Below, in pieces: positions 31,488-40,163 of a stretch of DNA of 64,000 nt. Where the stretch lies: contig SFGJ01000004.1 in NCBI GenBank assembly GCA_004557655.1, forward strand, positions 62,001 to 126,000. Direction: 5' to 3'. Positions within the stretch are counted from its first letter, which is position 1. The number at the start of each line of letters is the position of its first letter. The notes beneath the pieces are model-generated. The model was not told the DNA's origin and did no database searches. It saw nothing but the letters and a program-made list of their open reading frames with translations. The position numbers and the translations under genes were made by a program. This stretch comes from Clostridiales bacterium. GTDB lineage: Bacteria > Bacillota > Clostridia > Oscillospirales > Oscillospiraceae.

Positions 31488-32633
31488 TTATCGCAGCCAT
31501 TCCGGCCTTGTCCGCTTCTGTATGCCGGATACCATGCCCATGGCGGCGAACAGGGTCACAATGGAGCTGCCGCCGTAGCTGATGAAAGGCAGGGTCAGGC
31601 CGATGACCGGCATGACGAACAGGCACATGCCGATGTTGGACACCGTCTGGAAGATCAGCATGGCCGCCACACCCACGCAGATATACATGTCCGTTTTCAC
31701 CTGCGCGTTCCGGGCGATGAGCACGCACCGGAAAATTATAGCCGCCAGCAGAGCGATGGTAAACAGGCACCCCAGCATCCCCAGCTCCTCTCCGATGACG
31801 GAGAAGATGAAGTCCGTGTGCCGCGCCGGAAGGCTCCAGGCATCCTTGGCCTGGGTCTGTGTGCCGTTAAAGAGGCCCTGGCCCGTCAGCTTGCCGCCAC
31901 CCAGCGCCAGAAGGCTCCGGGTCTGCTGCCAGCCCACGCCCATTGTGTCCAGCTCGTGGTCAAACAGGGTCAAAAAGCGTTCCTTCATGTAAACATCGAT
32001 CCTGTCCGTTTCCCACAGGACATAAAAGGCGAAGCTGCCGCCCAGAATCCCCAGTACGAACCACCGTTTGGCCACCCCCGCCACGAAGCACATACAGGCA
32101 AATATGAAGACGAACACCAGCGTGCTGCCCATATCCCCGGACACCACGGCGTACACCCCCGCAATAAGGCCCAGATGCCCCACCAGCATCGCCACGGACG
32201 GAATGGACTTGAGATCTCTCGTTTCCTGCAGGTGGGCAAGCTGCCGGGCCAGCAGGATGATAAAGGTCAGCTTCACGATCTCCGCCGGCTGCACATTCAC
32301 CGGAAAGCCCGAAACGCCCAGCCACGCCCGGTTGCCGCCGTTTTCAATGCCCAGGGGCGTTTTCAGCAGCAAAAACAGCACCAGACTGCCGCTCAGCAGC
32401 CATTTCCAATGCTTGCCCAGCTCATTCAGATCCAGCATACTCATGAATACATAGGCAACGATGCCCAGGCACAAAGCCGCTCCCTGAACGATCACATTTT
32501 TATATGACCCCGTATAATGTGTCGCGCTGGCGATCATCAGACACCCGAACAGGGTAGTGCCTGTGCAAAGGGCCAGCAGCACCATGTCAGCCTGACGAAA
32601 GCAGGCTCCGATAAAACCGATTATCTTTCGCAT
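31488..32633 (-). CDS. RodA/FtsW/SpoVE-family peptidoglycan glycosyltransferase
   Basis: 381 residues, about ten membrane helices. SEDS motifs: NGGNRAWLGVSGFPVNVQPAEIVKL (central loop, shown in part as NVQPAEIVKL), VSGDMGSTLVF with the catalytic Asp, GGGKLTGQGLFNGTQ, HTDFIFSVIGEELG and LPFISYGGSS. It polymerises lipid II. The long loop with 'PARHTDFIF' and the lack of a downstream ftsA/Z cluster favour RodA, but FtsW/SpoVE cannot be excluded. ATG 32633 after AAAGGAGG. Confidence 0.9.
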   Translation of the reverse strand: MRKIIGFIGACFRQADMVLLALCTGTTLFGCLMIASATHYTGSYKNVIVQGAALCLGIVAYVFMSMLDLNELGKHWKWLLSGSLVLFLLLKTPLGIENGGNRAWLGVSGFPVNVQPAEIVKLTFIILLARQLAHLQETRDLKSIPSVAMLVGHLGLIAGVYAVVSGDMGSTLVFVFIFACMCFVAGVAKRWFVLGILGGSFAFYVLWETDRIDVYMKERFLTLFDHELDTMGVGWQQTRSLLALGGGKLTGQGLFNGTQTQAKDAWSLPARHTDFIFSVIGEELGMLGCLFTIALLAAIIFRCVLIARNAQVKTDMYICVGVAAMLIFQTVSNIGMCLFVMPVIGLTLPFISYGGSSIVTLFAAMGMVSGIQKRTRPEWLR

Positions 32634-32766
32634 CCCGCGGCCCTCCTTTCTCAAGTATACAGTATTTCAGGGACTGACTCTCCCGTCCGTCCCCACGCCG
32701 CGCCCGCAAGAGAGACTCGCAGGGGGGGCCGCCATCAGCCCGCCGGGACACATCATATCAGTATAT

Positions 32767-32795
32767 AGTGTACCACAAGAAGTTTTTTCTGTAAA
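32767..32795 (-). promoter_or_regulatory. Promoter of the RodA/FtsW gene
   Basis: On the minus strand TTTACA and TACACT with a 17-base spacer. On the plus strand a TATAAT at 32833-32838 is a candidate -10 for tsaE, with only a weak -35. Confidence 0.6.
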
Positions 32796-32868
32796 CGCCT
32801 CATTCTCTCTTTTCTTTTGTTTTTTCCCGTGGTATAATAAGCCGATTCAAGGCAGAGAGGGTGAGCAT

Positions 32869-33297
32869 GTGGTTTATCGGACGGACAGCGCGGAGCAGAC
32901 CGAAGCCCTGGGGCAGAAGCTGGGAGCCACATTGACCCCCGGCAGTGTGGTGGCCTTTCGGGGCGGTCTGGGTATGGGCAAAACCGCTTTCACCCGGGGG
33001 CTTGCACGGGGCCTGGGCTGCATGGGCCGGGTCACCAGCCCCACCTTTACCATTGTCAACGAATACAGGGGGAAAATACCCCTGTTTCACTTTGATATGT
33101 ACCGTCTGAGCAGCTCCGATGCCCTCTTTGACATCGGCTGGGAGGACTATCTGGACCGGGGCGGCGTGTGCGCCGTGGAGTGGAGCGAGAATGTGGCCGA
33201 CGCCATGCCCGCCGGCACGGTGTATGTGACCATCGAGCGCTCCGCGGAGGGGGAAAACGCCCGCGTCATCACTGTAACGGGAGGGAAGTCGCTGTGA
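32869..33297 (+). CDS. tsaE: tRNA t6A biosynthesis ATPase TsaE
   Basis: 142 residues. P-loop GGLGMGKTAFTRGL, then TSPTFTIVNEY and HFDMYRL with D/E residues, and VEWSE, all TsaE hallmarks. It drives the TsaB-TsaD complex in threonylcarbamoylation of tRNA A37. GTG start at 32869 with GAGAGGGTG upstream. Directly followed by tsaB. Confidence 0.93.
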   Translation: MVYRTDSAEQTEALGQKLGATLTPGSVVAFRGGLGMGKTAFTRGLARGLGCMGRVTSPTFTIVNEYRGKIPLFHFDMYRLSSSDALFDIGWEDYLDRGGVCAVEWSENVADAMPAGTVYVTIERSAEGENARVITVTGGKSL

Positions 33298-34016
33298 AAG
33301 TCCTTGCTCTGGAAACCTCGGCCAAGAGCGTGTCCGTGGCCGTGACGGAAGACGGAAAGGTGCTGGCCTCCTCTTATCAGAACATCGGCCTCACCCACAG
33401 CGTCACTCTGATGCCCCTGCTGGACGGAATGCTGAAAAACGCAGGGCTGTCCCTTGCGGACATGGAGCTTCTGGCGGTGGCCGCCGGGCCCGGCAGCTTC
33501 ACGGGGCTGCGCATCGGCGTGTCGGCACTGAAAGGCCTTGCCTGGGCGGAGGACAAGCCCTGCTGCGGCGTATCCACCCTGGAGGCTATGGCGCAAAATG
33601 CCCGGACCTTTGACGGCACCGTCGTCTGCGCCATGGACGCCCGGCGCAGTCAGGTATATAACGCCCTGTTCCGCTGGGAGGGCGGCGCGCTTTTGCGCCT
33701 GTGTCCTGACCGGGCCATCGGTCTGGAGGAGCTGACGGAGGAGCTTTTGACTGACCCCTCTCCCAAGCTGGTGGTGGGGGACGGAGCGCAGCTTTGCTGC
33801 GACTATCTGACAGCACACGGCATCCCCTGCCGCCCGGCGCCGGAAAATATGCGCTACCAGTCCGCTGTGGGCGTGGCTCTGGCAGCGGAGGACATGGCCC
33901 ACCGGGGCGAGACGGTGAGCAGCCGGGAGCTTGTCCCCACCTACCTGCGGCTGAGTCAGGCAGAGCGGGAGCGGCTGGCAAGGGGTCTGCCTATTACTTT
34001 GGAAAGAGAAAAATAA
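33294..34016 (+). CDS. tsaB: tRNA t6A biosynthesis protein TsaB
   Basis: 240 residues of the ASKHA fold: LALETSAKSVSVAV, HSVTLMPLLDGML and GPGSFTGLRIGVSALKGLAW. It pairs with TsaD, which is not in this window. GTG start at 33294 overlaps the tsaE stop (GTGA) and follows GGGAGGGAAG. RimI, the usual next gene, is absent. Confidence 0.93.
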   Translation: MKVLALETSAKSVSVAVTEDGKVLASSYQNIGLTHSVTLMPLLDGMLKNAGLSLADMELLAVAAGPGSFTGLRIGVSALKGLAWAEDKPCCGVSTLEAMAQNARTFDGTVVCAMDARRSQVYNALFRWEGGALLRLCPDRAIGLEELTEELLTDPSPKLVVGDGAQLCCDYLTAHGIPCRPAPENMRYQSAVGVALAAEDMAHRGETVSSRELVPTYLRLSQAERERLARGLPITLEREK

Positions 34017-34040
34017 TTTATATAAACGGAGGATACTTAT

Positions 34041-34682
34041 ATGAGCGCCAAATTCCCTAACCTGCACGTTGTGGATCATCCCCTGGTCCAGCACAAGCTG
34101 TCGGTGATGCGTGACAAAAAGACCAGCGTCAAGGATTTCCGCGCCCTGGTGGGTGAGATCGCCATGCTGCTGACCTATGAGGCCACCCGGAATCTGCCCA
34201 CCACCACAAAGACCATCGAGACCCCCCTGTGCACCTGCGAGGTCCCGGTGCTGGCCGGCAAAAAGATGGCCATTGTTCCCATCCTGCGTGCGGGTCTGGG
34301 CTTTGAGGACGGCATACTCACCCTGATCCCCTCCGCCCGTGTGGCGCACATCGGTATGTACCGCGACGAGGAAACGCTGGAGCCTCACTTCTATTTCCTG
34401 AAGTACCCCAAGGACATCGCCGAGCGGGATGTGCTCATCGTTGACCCCATGCTGGCCACCGGCGGCAGCGCCGACATGGCCATCACCAAGATGAAGGAGC
34501 TGGGCTGCAGGAACATCAAGCTCATGATCCTGGTGGCCGCTCCCGAGGGCGTGCAGTTCATCTATGACCGCCATCCCGACGTGGAGATCTACTGTGCCGC
34601 TCTGGATGACCACCTCAACGAAAACGGGTACATCGTGCCCGGTCTGGGCGATGCCGGGGACCGCATTTTCGGCACAAAGTAA
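34041..34682 (+). CDS. upp: Uracil phosphoribosyltransferase
   Basis: 213 residues. Salvages uracil with PRPP to UMP. VPILRAGLGFEDG, the PRPP loop DPMLATGGSADMAI and the C-terminal GLGDAGDRIFGTK are diagnostic. ATG 34041 after GGAGG; terminator follows. Confidence 0.96.
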   Translation: MSAKFPNLHVVDHPLVQHKLSVMRDKKTSVKDFRALVGEIAMLLTYEATRNLPTTTKTIETPLCTCEVPVLAGKKMAIVPILRAGLGFEDGILTLIPSARVAHIGMYRDEETLEPHFYFLKYPKDIAERDVLIVDPMLATGGSADMAITKMKELGCRNIKLMILVAAPEGVQFIYDRHPDVEIYCAALDDHLNENGYIVPGLGDAGDRIFGTK

Positions 34683-34700
34683 AAAAATTGTCTTTCAATT

Positions 34701-34730
34701 ATCCGCAGGCGGCCCTCCGCCTGCGGATTT
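34701..34730 (+). terminator. Terminator after upp
   Basis: ATCCGCAGGCGG and CCGCCTGCGGAT arms around CCCT. Confidence 0.85.
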
Positions 34731-34755
34731 ATTGATAAAAACGCAAAATTTCCTG

Positions 34756-34784
34756 TTGCGTTTTGCAGTCTTTTCGTGTAAAAT
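34756..34784 (+). promoter_or_regulatory. Promoter of the ssnA leader
   Basis: TTGCGT and TAAAAT with a 17-base spacer; transcription would start near 34792, leaving a leader of about 175 bases. Confidence 0.6.
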
Positions 34785-34791
34785 AGGGATA

Positions 34792-34925
34792 CAATCAAGA
34801 TTGGTAGCTGTAAGGAAGTGCTTTGCGCACGGGCTGCAACTATCACTCGGCGCTGCGCTTGAGTGTTTCAGATCTCCTTTGGGAGGTTTGGAACATTTTT
34901 CATTATCGGCACCGAATATAGGGAG
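34792..34925 (+). ncRNA. Structured leader upstream of ssnA, unknown class
   Basis: The leader has several short helices: GTGC/GCAC, CACTC/GAGTG with an inner GCGC pair, and GATCTCC/GGGAGGT. It may be a riboswitch or a free small RNA. I do not recognise a known family in it. Confidence 0.35.
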
Positions 34926-34966
34926 AAAAGGTCTTGACTTAAAAACATGACAAGGAGGAAAACAGT

Positions 34967-36310
34967 ATGTATTTAGTCACCAACGGCAGACTCATCACCC
35001 GTGACCCCGACGGCAGGGGCTATTACGAGCACGGCGCTGTGGCCTACGAGGGCAGCAGGATCGTGGAGGTGGGCGAAGAAGCCGCCCTGCGGCAAAAGTA
35101 CGCCGACGCCGAGCTCATCGACGCCAAGGGCGGCGTTATCATGCCCGCTCTCATCAACGCCCACACCCATATCTATTCCGCGCTGGCCCGGGGCCTGAGC
35201 ATCGTGGGCAACAACCCCACCAATTTCTATGAGGTGCTGGACGGCACATGGTGGGCCATCGACCGCAAGCTGATGATGGACGGCACCCGCGCCAGCGCCA
35301 CCGCTCTGTACATCGACTCCATCAAGCAGGGCGTCACCACCATCTTCGACCACCACGCCTCCTACGGCGAGATCCCCGGCACCCTGCACACCATTGCCGA
35401 GGAAAGTAAGCGTCTGGGCCTGCGCTCCTGCCTGTGCTATGAGGTCTCCGACCGCGACGGCGAGGAGAAGTGCCTGCAGGCCATTCAGGAAAACGCCGAC
35501 TTCATTACCGAGTGCGAGAAGAACAAGGATCCCATGCTGGCAGCCATGTTCGGCGGCCACGCCCTGTTCACCATCTCCGACAAGACCTTTGACCGCATGG
35601 TGGCCGCCAACAACGGCCGCACCGGTTACCACATCCATGTGTCCGAGGGCATGAACGATGTGTACGACTCCCTGCAGAACTACGGACGCCGGCCCGTGCA
35701 GCGCCTGCAGGATCACGGTATCCTCGGCCCCAAGACCATCCTGGGCCACTGCATTCATGTGAACACCGCCGAGATGGATATTATCAAGGAAACCGGCACC
35801 ATGGTGGTCAACAATCCCGAGTCCAACATGGGCAACGCCATCGGCATCTGCCCGGTGCTGCAGCTTTATAAGCGGGGCATCCTCCTGGGCATGGGCACCG
35901 ACGCCTACACCAACGATATGCTGGAGTCCCTGAAGGTGGCCCTGTGCTCCCAGCGCAGTCAGAACTGCCTGCCCAACGTGGGCTGGTGCGAGGTCACGGA
36001 TATGCTCTTTAAGAACAACGCCAAGATCGGCGAGAAGTATTTCCCCGCCACCCTGGGCGTGCTGAAGGCCGGCGCCGCCGCCGACATCATCGTGATGGAT
36101 TACAAGCCCTTCACCCCCTTCTCCGACGAGAACATCGACGGCCACATGATCTTCGGCATGACCGGCCGCCAGTGCCAGACCACCATCGCAAACGGCAAGG
36201 TCCTTATGCAAGATCGCGTGCTGGTGGGTATCGATGAGGAGGCCGAGAACGCCCATATTCTGGAGGCCGCCAAGAAGCTCTGGGGAGATTTGAATCACCG
36301 GGTGTATTGA
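34967..36310 (+). CDS. ssnA: Putative aminohydrolase SsnA
   Basis: Amidohydrolase-fold protein of 447 residues: metal motif NAHTHIYSALARGL, FDHHASYGEIPGTL, GHCIHVN and the late GTDAYTNDMLES. SsnA goes with ygfK and selenium-dependent molybdenum hydroxylases in anaerobic purine/uric-acid breakdown clusters of gut bacteria. ATG at 34967 after AAGGAGG. ygfK follows, but with a transposase gene in between. Confidence 0.92.
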   Translation: MYLVTNGRLITRDPDGRGYYEHGAVAYEGSRIVEVGEEAALRQKYADAELIDAKGGVIMPALINAHTHIYSALARGLSIVGNNPTNFYEVLDGTWWAIDRKLMMDGTRASATALYIDSIKQGVTTIFDHHASYGEIPGTLHTIAEESKRLGLRSCLCYEVSDRDGEEKCLQAIQENADFITECEKNKDPMLAAMFGGHALFTISDKTFDRMVAANNGRTGYHIHVSEGMNDVYDSLQNYGRRPVQRLQDHGILGPKTILGHCIHVNTAEMDIIKETGTMVVNNPESNMGNAIGICPVLQLYKRGILLGMGTDAYTNDMLESLKVALCSQRSQNCLPNVGWCEVTDMLFKNNAKIGEKYFPATLGVLKAGAAADIIVMDYKPFTPFSDENIDGHMIFGMTGRQCQTTIANGKVLMQDRVLVGIDEEAENAHILEAAKKLWGDLNHRVY

Positions 36311-36777
36311 TGTTACCGAAGCGGAAGAGCCTGCGATTGCCTAACCACGATTACGCCTGTGGTTGGTATTTTGTGACCATATGTACAAAGGATAAGCGGT
36401 ACCGTCTTGGTACTGCCGTAGGGGGCGATGCCCACATCGCCCCGCATGTGGAACTTTCAAATATAGGCTCTGTCGCAGAGATGTACCTCAAACGCATCCC
36501 CGGCATAGACACATATGTTGTTATGCCGAATCATGTGCATTTCATCGTATCCATTGCCACGGAGGGCGGGCCGATGTGGGCATCGGCCCCTACGCAAACA
36601 TTGGGATGCTTGGTGCGTTCTTTCAAAACCCTTTCAACGAAAGCTGCCGGGCAAAAACTCTGGCAGCGAGGCTACTACGACCATATCATTCGGTGTGAGT
36701 CGGATTATCTCCGCATTTGGCAATATATGGATGAAAACCCCGTCCGGTGGACGGAGGACGAGTATTATTTTGAATAA
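36310..36777 (+). CDS. REP-associated tyrosine transposase (RAYT, Y1/IS200-like)
   Basis: 155 residues, ATG at 36310 sharing its A with the ssnA stop. The HUH nuclease motif is VVMPNHVHFIV and the catalytic Tyr lies in RGYYDHIIRCESDYL; the end IWQYMDENPVRW is typical of RAYTs. Two REP-like palindromes lie within the frame (36418-36445, 36566-36593) and code the linkers AVGGDAHIAPH and GGPMWASAPT. RAYTs are single-copy housekeeping-like genes thought to spread REP sequences. Here it splits ssnA from ygfK yet keeps the frames tightly packed. Confidence 0.88.
   Translation: MLPKRKSLRLPNHDYACGWYFVTICTKDKRYRLGTAVGGDAHIAPHVELSNIGSVAEMYLKRIPGIDTYVVMPNHVHFIVSIATEGGPMWASAPTQTLGCLVRSFKTLSTKAAGQKLWQRGYYDHIIRCESDYLRIWQYMDENPVRWTEDEYYFE
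36418..36445 (+). repeat. REP-like palindrome A inside the RAYT gene
   Basis: Starts GTAGGGGGCGATG, then CCCA, then CATCGCCCCGC: an imperfect hairpin with a GTAG head. Nearly identical, in inverse orientation, to 36566-36593 (26 of 28 bases). Confidence 0.75.
36566..36593 (-). repeat. REP-like palindrome B inside the RAYT gene
   Basis: On the minus strand it starts GTAGGGGCCGATG, then CCCA, then CATCGGCCCGC. With palindrome A it makes an inverted pair 120 bases apart, as in BIME-type REP pairs. Confidence 0.75.
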
Positions 36778-36794
36778 ATATAGGAGGAAGCCCT

Positions 36795-39746
36795 ATGTCT
36801 GAAAAAATGTATCCCATTCCTTTTAAATCTTTGATGAACTGGATCGTCACCGAGTACGCCATGAGCGGTGAGATCTTCGGCATCCACAAGGCTTACAAGG
36901 CCAATGGCAAGAGCCTGCCCATCTTCGGTGAGCGCATCGAGACCCCCTTCGGCCCCGCCGCCGGTCCCAACAGCCAGTTGGCTCAGAACATCATCGCCGC
37001 CTACTTCGCCGGCGCCCGTTTCTTCGAGGTGAAGACCGTGCAGAAGATGGACGGCGCCGAGCTGGCCGCCTGTGTGCCCAGACCCTGCATCCTCGCCAAT
37101 GACGAGGGCTATAACCAGGAGTGGTCCACGGAGCTGACCGTGCCCCAGGCCATGGACGAGTACATAAAGGCCTGGTGCGCTCTGAAGGTCCTGAGCAAGG
37201 TCTACGGCCTGGGCGACCCCAACGGGTTCGTATTCAATATGTCCGTGGGTTATGACCTGGAGGGCATCAAGGGCGAGAAGGTCAATACCTATCTGGAGGG
37301 CATGATGGATGCCAACAAGACCGCCATTTTCGGCGAGTGCAAGGCCGTGCTCAAGGAAATGTTCCCCGAGGAGAGCGACTTTATTGACGCCATCTCTCCC
37401 CGTGTGTCCGGCTCCGTCACCGTTTCCACCCTCCACGGCTGCCCCCCGGATGAGATCGAGCGCATCGCCTCCTACCTGATCTCCGAAAAGCACCTGCACA
37501 CCTTCGTGAAGTGCAACCCCACCATCCTCGGTTACGAGACCGCCCGCAAGACGCTGGATTCCATGGGGTATGACTACATCGTGTTCGACGAGCATCACTT
37601 CAACGAGGATCTGCAGTGGGCAGACGCCGTTCCCATGTTTGAGCGTCTGCAGGCTCTGGCCGACAAGAACGGTCTGGAGTTCGGTCTGAAGCTGTCCAAC
37701 ACCTTCCCCGTTGACACCACCCGCGGCGAGCTGCCCAACGACGAGATGTATATGTCCGGCCGTTCCCTGTTCCCCCTGACCATTGAGATGTGCCACCGCA
37801 TTTCCCGCCAGTTCAAGGGCAGAATGCGTATCTCCTTCGCAGGCGGCGCAGAGTACTTCAACTGCGACAGGCTGTTTGCCGCAGGGATCTGGCCCATCAC
37901 CGTGGCCACCACGATCCTCAAGCCCGGCGGATACAACCGCCTGCTGCAGATGGTGGAGAAGGTCCAGGATATGCCCTACCGGGCTTTCTCCGGCACCGAC
38001 ACCGAGGCCATCTGCGAAATGTCCGCCGCTTCTCACACGGATTATCATCACGTCAAGCCCATCAAGCCCCTGCCCAAGCGCAAGAGCGAGAAGAATGTGC
38101 CCTGGATCGACTGCTTCAGCGCCCCCTGCAAGGGCGGCTGCCCCATTGAGCAGGATATTCCCGAGTATGTGGAGCTGTGCCGCAAGGGTCTGTATGGCCC
38201 GGCCCTGAAACTCATCACCGAGAAGAACCCCCTGCCCTTCCTCACGGGCACCATCTGCGCGCACCGCTGTCAGAACAAGTGCTCCCGTAACTTCTACGAG
38301 GAGTCCGTGCAGATCCGCGACACCAAGCTGGTGGCGGCCCGGAACGGCTACAGCGCGCTGATGGCTTCCATCAAAAAGCCCGCCAAGGTAGCCGGCAAGA
38401 AGGCTGCCATTATCGGCGGCGGCCCCACCGGTATCTCTGCCGCCTACTTCCTGGGCCGTGCCGGCATCGAGACCACTATTTTCGAGCGTGAGCGGTGCCT
38501 CGGCGGCGTGCCCCGCCATGTGATCCCCTCCTTCCGTATCGCCAATGAGACCATCGAGAAGGATATTGCGCTGATGCAGAAGTACGGCGTGGAGGTCAAG
38601 TGCGGCGCTCCCGCTCCCTCCGTTGACGAGCTGAAGAAGATGGGGTATACCCATATCCTGTTCGCCGTGGGCGCATGGAAGCCCGGCAAGCTGGACATCG
38701 CGGGCGATGTGGCCGGCGCTATCCAGTGGATGAAGGGTGTCAAGGCCGGCAACATCTCCGTCAGGGGGAATGTGGTCGTCGTGGGCGCGGGCAACACCGC
38801 CATGGACGCCGCCCGTCTTGCCAAGCGCAGCGGGGCCGAGAACGTGACCATCGTGTATCGCCGCACCAAGAAGTATATGCCCGCCGATGAGCACGAGCTG
38901 GCCCTGGCCATGGCCGACGGCGTGAGCTTCGCCGAGCTGGCCGCGCCCGTCAAGCAGGCTGACGGCAAGCTGGTCTGCGAGAAGATGGCGCTGGGCGAGG
39001 CCGATGCTTCCGGCCGCCGCTCCCCCGTTGCTACCGGCGAGCTGTTCGAGATCCCCTGCGATCTGGTCATCTCCGCCGTGGGTGAGCAGGTGGACGACGC
39101 ACTGATGGCTGCCAACGGTATCGAGGTGGACAAGAAGGGCCGCCCCGCCTTCCGGACCAACATTGAGGGCGTCTATGCCGCCGGTGACGCCACCCGCGGC
39201 CCCGCCACCGTAGTGGAGGGCATTGCCGACGCCGCCCGCTTTGCCGAGGAGGTCATCGGCGCACCCCACACCTATGAGATTCCTGCCGCGGCCTATGTCA
39301 CCAAGGCGGAAGCCATCGCCAAGAAGGGCATTCTGCTCATGAGCAAGGATGCCTGCTGCGAGGGCAAGCGCTGCCTGCAGTGCAGCACCGTCTGCGAAAA
39401 CTGCGTGGATTCCTGCCCCAACCGGTCCAATGTGGCCATCGCCATGGCCGACGGCAGCCACCAGATCGTCCACGTGGACAAGATGTGCAACGAGTGCGGC
39501 AACTGCACCCAGTTCTGCCCCTACGCCTCCGAGCCCTGCCACGACAAGTTCACCCTGTTCCAGACCGCTGAGGATATGGCGGATTCCCACAACGCAGGCG
39601 TTCTGTTCCTGGGTGACGACAAGGTCCGCGTGCGCACCTTCGGCGAGCCCAAGGAGTACGATCTGAGCAAGAACAATGACCTGCCCGCCGATCTGGAGAA
39701 GCTCATCGTCACCCTCCGCGACAAGTACAGCTACCTCTTCGCATAA
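36795..39746 (+). CDS. ygfK: YgfK, putative selenate reductase subunit / FAD-Fe-S oxidoreductase
   Basis: 983 residues. An N-terminal dihydroorotate-dehydrogenase-like part (ETPFGPAAGPNSQLAQN, residues 1-430) is followed by a GltD-like Fe-S segment (CKGGCPIEQDIPEYVELC, CAHRCQNKCSR), two dinucleotide folds (IIGGGPTGISAAYFLGRAG; VVGAGNTAMDAARLA) and a C-terminal pair of 4Fe-4S motifs (CLQCSTVCENCVDSCP; CNECGNCTQFCP). Works with ssnA and xanthine-dehydrogenase-like hydroxylases in anaerobic purine use; the electron partner is not in the window. ATG after AGGAGG. Confidence 0.93.
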   Translation: MSEKMYPIPFKSLMNWIVTEYAMSGEIFGIHKAYKANGKSLPIFGERIETPFGPAAGPNSQLAQNIIAAYFAGARFFEVKTVQKMDGAELAACVPRPCILANDEGYNQEWSTELTVPQAMDEYIKAWCALKVLSKVYGLGDPNGFVFNMSVGYDLEGIKGEKVNTYLEGMMDANKTAIFGECKAVLKEMFPEESDFIDAISPRVSGSVTVSTLHGCPPDEIERIASYLISEKHLHTFVKCNPTILGYETARKTLDSMGYDYIVFDEHHFNEDLQWADAVPMFERLQALADKNGLEFGLKLSNTFPVDTTRGELPNDEMYMSGRSLFPLTIEMCHRISRQFKGRMRISFAGGAEYFNCDRLFAAGIWPITVATTILKPGGYNRLLQMVEKVQDMPYRAFSGTDTEAICEMSAASHTDYHHVKPIKPLPKRKSEKNVPWIDCFSAPCKGGCPIEQDIPEYVELCRKGLYGPALKLITEKNPLPFLTGTICAHRCQNKCSRNFYEESVQIRDTKLVAARNGYSALMASIKKPAKVAGKKAAIIGGGPTGISAAYFLGRAGIETTIFERERCLGGVPRHVIPSFRIANETIEKDIALMQKYGVEVKCGAPAPSVDELKKMGYTHILFAVGAWKPGKLDIAGDVAGAIQWMKGVKAGNISVRGNVVVVGAGNTAMDAARLAKRSGAENVTIVYRRTKKYMPADEHELALAMADGVSFAELAAPVKQADGKLVCEKMALGEADASGRRSPVATGELFEIPCDLVISAVGEQVDDALMAANGIEVDKKGRPAFRTNIEGVYAAGDATRGPATVVEGIADAARFAEEVIGAPHTYEIPAAAYVTKAEAIAKKGILLMSKDACCEGKRCLQCSTVCENCVDSCPNRSNVAIAMADGSHQIVHVDKMCNECGNCTQFCPYASEPCHDKFTLFQTAEDMADSHNAGVLFLGDDKVRVRTFGEPKEYDLSKNNDLPADLEKLIVTLRDKYSYLFA

Positions 39747-39848
39747 ATCGGGTACAACATAAAAAAGGAAAGAGCCCCATGCTGACGCCACATAAGGAAG
39801 TAATTTGAAAAACACATCAAAATAAACTTTATGGGCGTTGCAAAGGCG

Positions 39849-39900
39849 GAAAGACAGTGTAGAAGGCAGAAATGCTTTTTACGCTGTCTTTCTTTATTTT
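39849..39900 (+). terminator. Terminator-like hairpin in acquired debris
   Basis: GAAAGACAG and CTGTCTTTC arms with a T-rich tail. The 400-base gap 39747-40163 holds this, the tnpV fragment and the TetR control region. Confidence 0.6.
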
Positions 39901-39972
39901 CAAAAATATAACTGCACATTCGTCATCTTGAATTTATCCTGATACAATAAAGGCGCAAAGGAGGGCAAGCCT

Positions 39973-40128
39973 ATGGGCGGCACATACGAACAGCAGGGCG
40001 ATTATCTTGTCCCCTGTCTTATCTTACCGGCCGAAGAAGAAAAATCGATAGGTGCATTTGGACGGCGGCATTTGGGGCAAATATATTTTCAGGAGGGGTC
40101 TTCTCAAAATCGGTCAACGACTTTATAA
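39973..40128 (+). pseudogene. Truncated TnpV-like transposon protein
   Basis: ATG at 39973 after AAAGGAGGGC. The first 35 residues (MGGTYEQQGDYLVPCLILP, EEEKSIGAFGRRHL) match the start of TnpV proteins of Firmicutes transposons; then the sequence diverges and stops after 51 residues, where TnpV would go on to about 110-120. A remnant cut by the TetR-ABC module. Confidence 0.7.
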
Positions 40129-40150
40129 TAGCATTGACCGAATCGGTTAA
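40111..40150. promoter_or_regulatory. TetR operator and promoter region
   Basis: CGGTCAA (40111-40117) and TTGACCG (40134-40140) flank TATAAT (40124-40129), and TTGACCGA A TCGGTTAA (40134-40150) is a near-perfect palindrome. Typical of autoregulation by the adjacent TetR protein. Confidence 0.65.
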
Positions 40151-40163
40151 CGGAGGTTGCGGT

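Noticed and set aside
34792..34925. 6S RNA or a known purine riboswitch at the ssnA leader
   Set aside because: I could not fit the closing stem and central bubble of 6S RNA nor the three-way junction of a purine aptamer, so it is left as an unknown structured leader.
36418..36593. CRISPR-like repeat pair
   Set aside because: Only two copies, in inverse orientation and inside a coding frame; they are REP-type palindromes. No regular spacer array is present anywhere in the window.
36765..39815. 1016-residue minus-strand frame opposite ygfK
   Set aside because: Same effect: composition dominated by Gly, His, Leu and Val with no motif, against a full-length ygfK on the plus strand.
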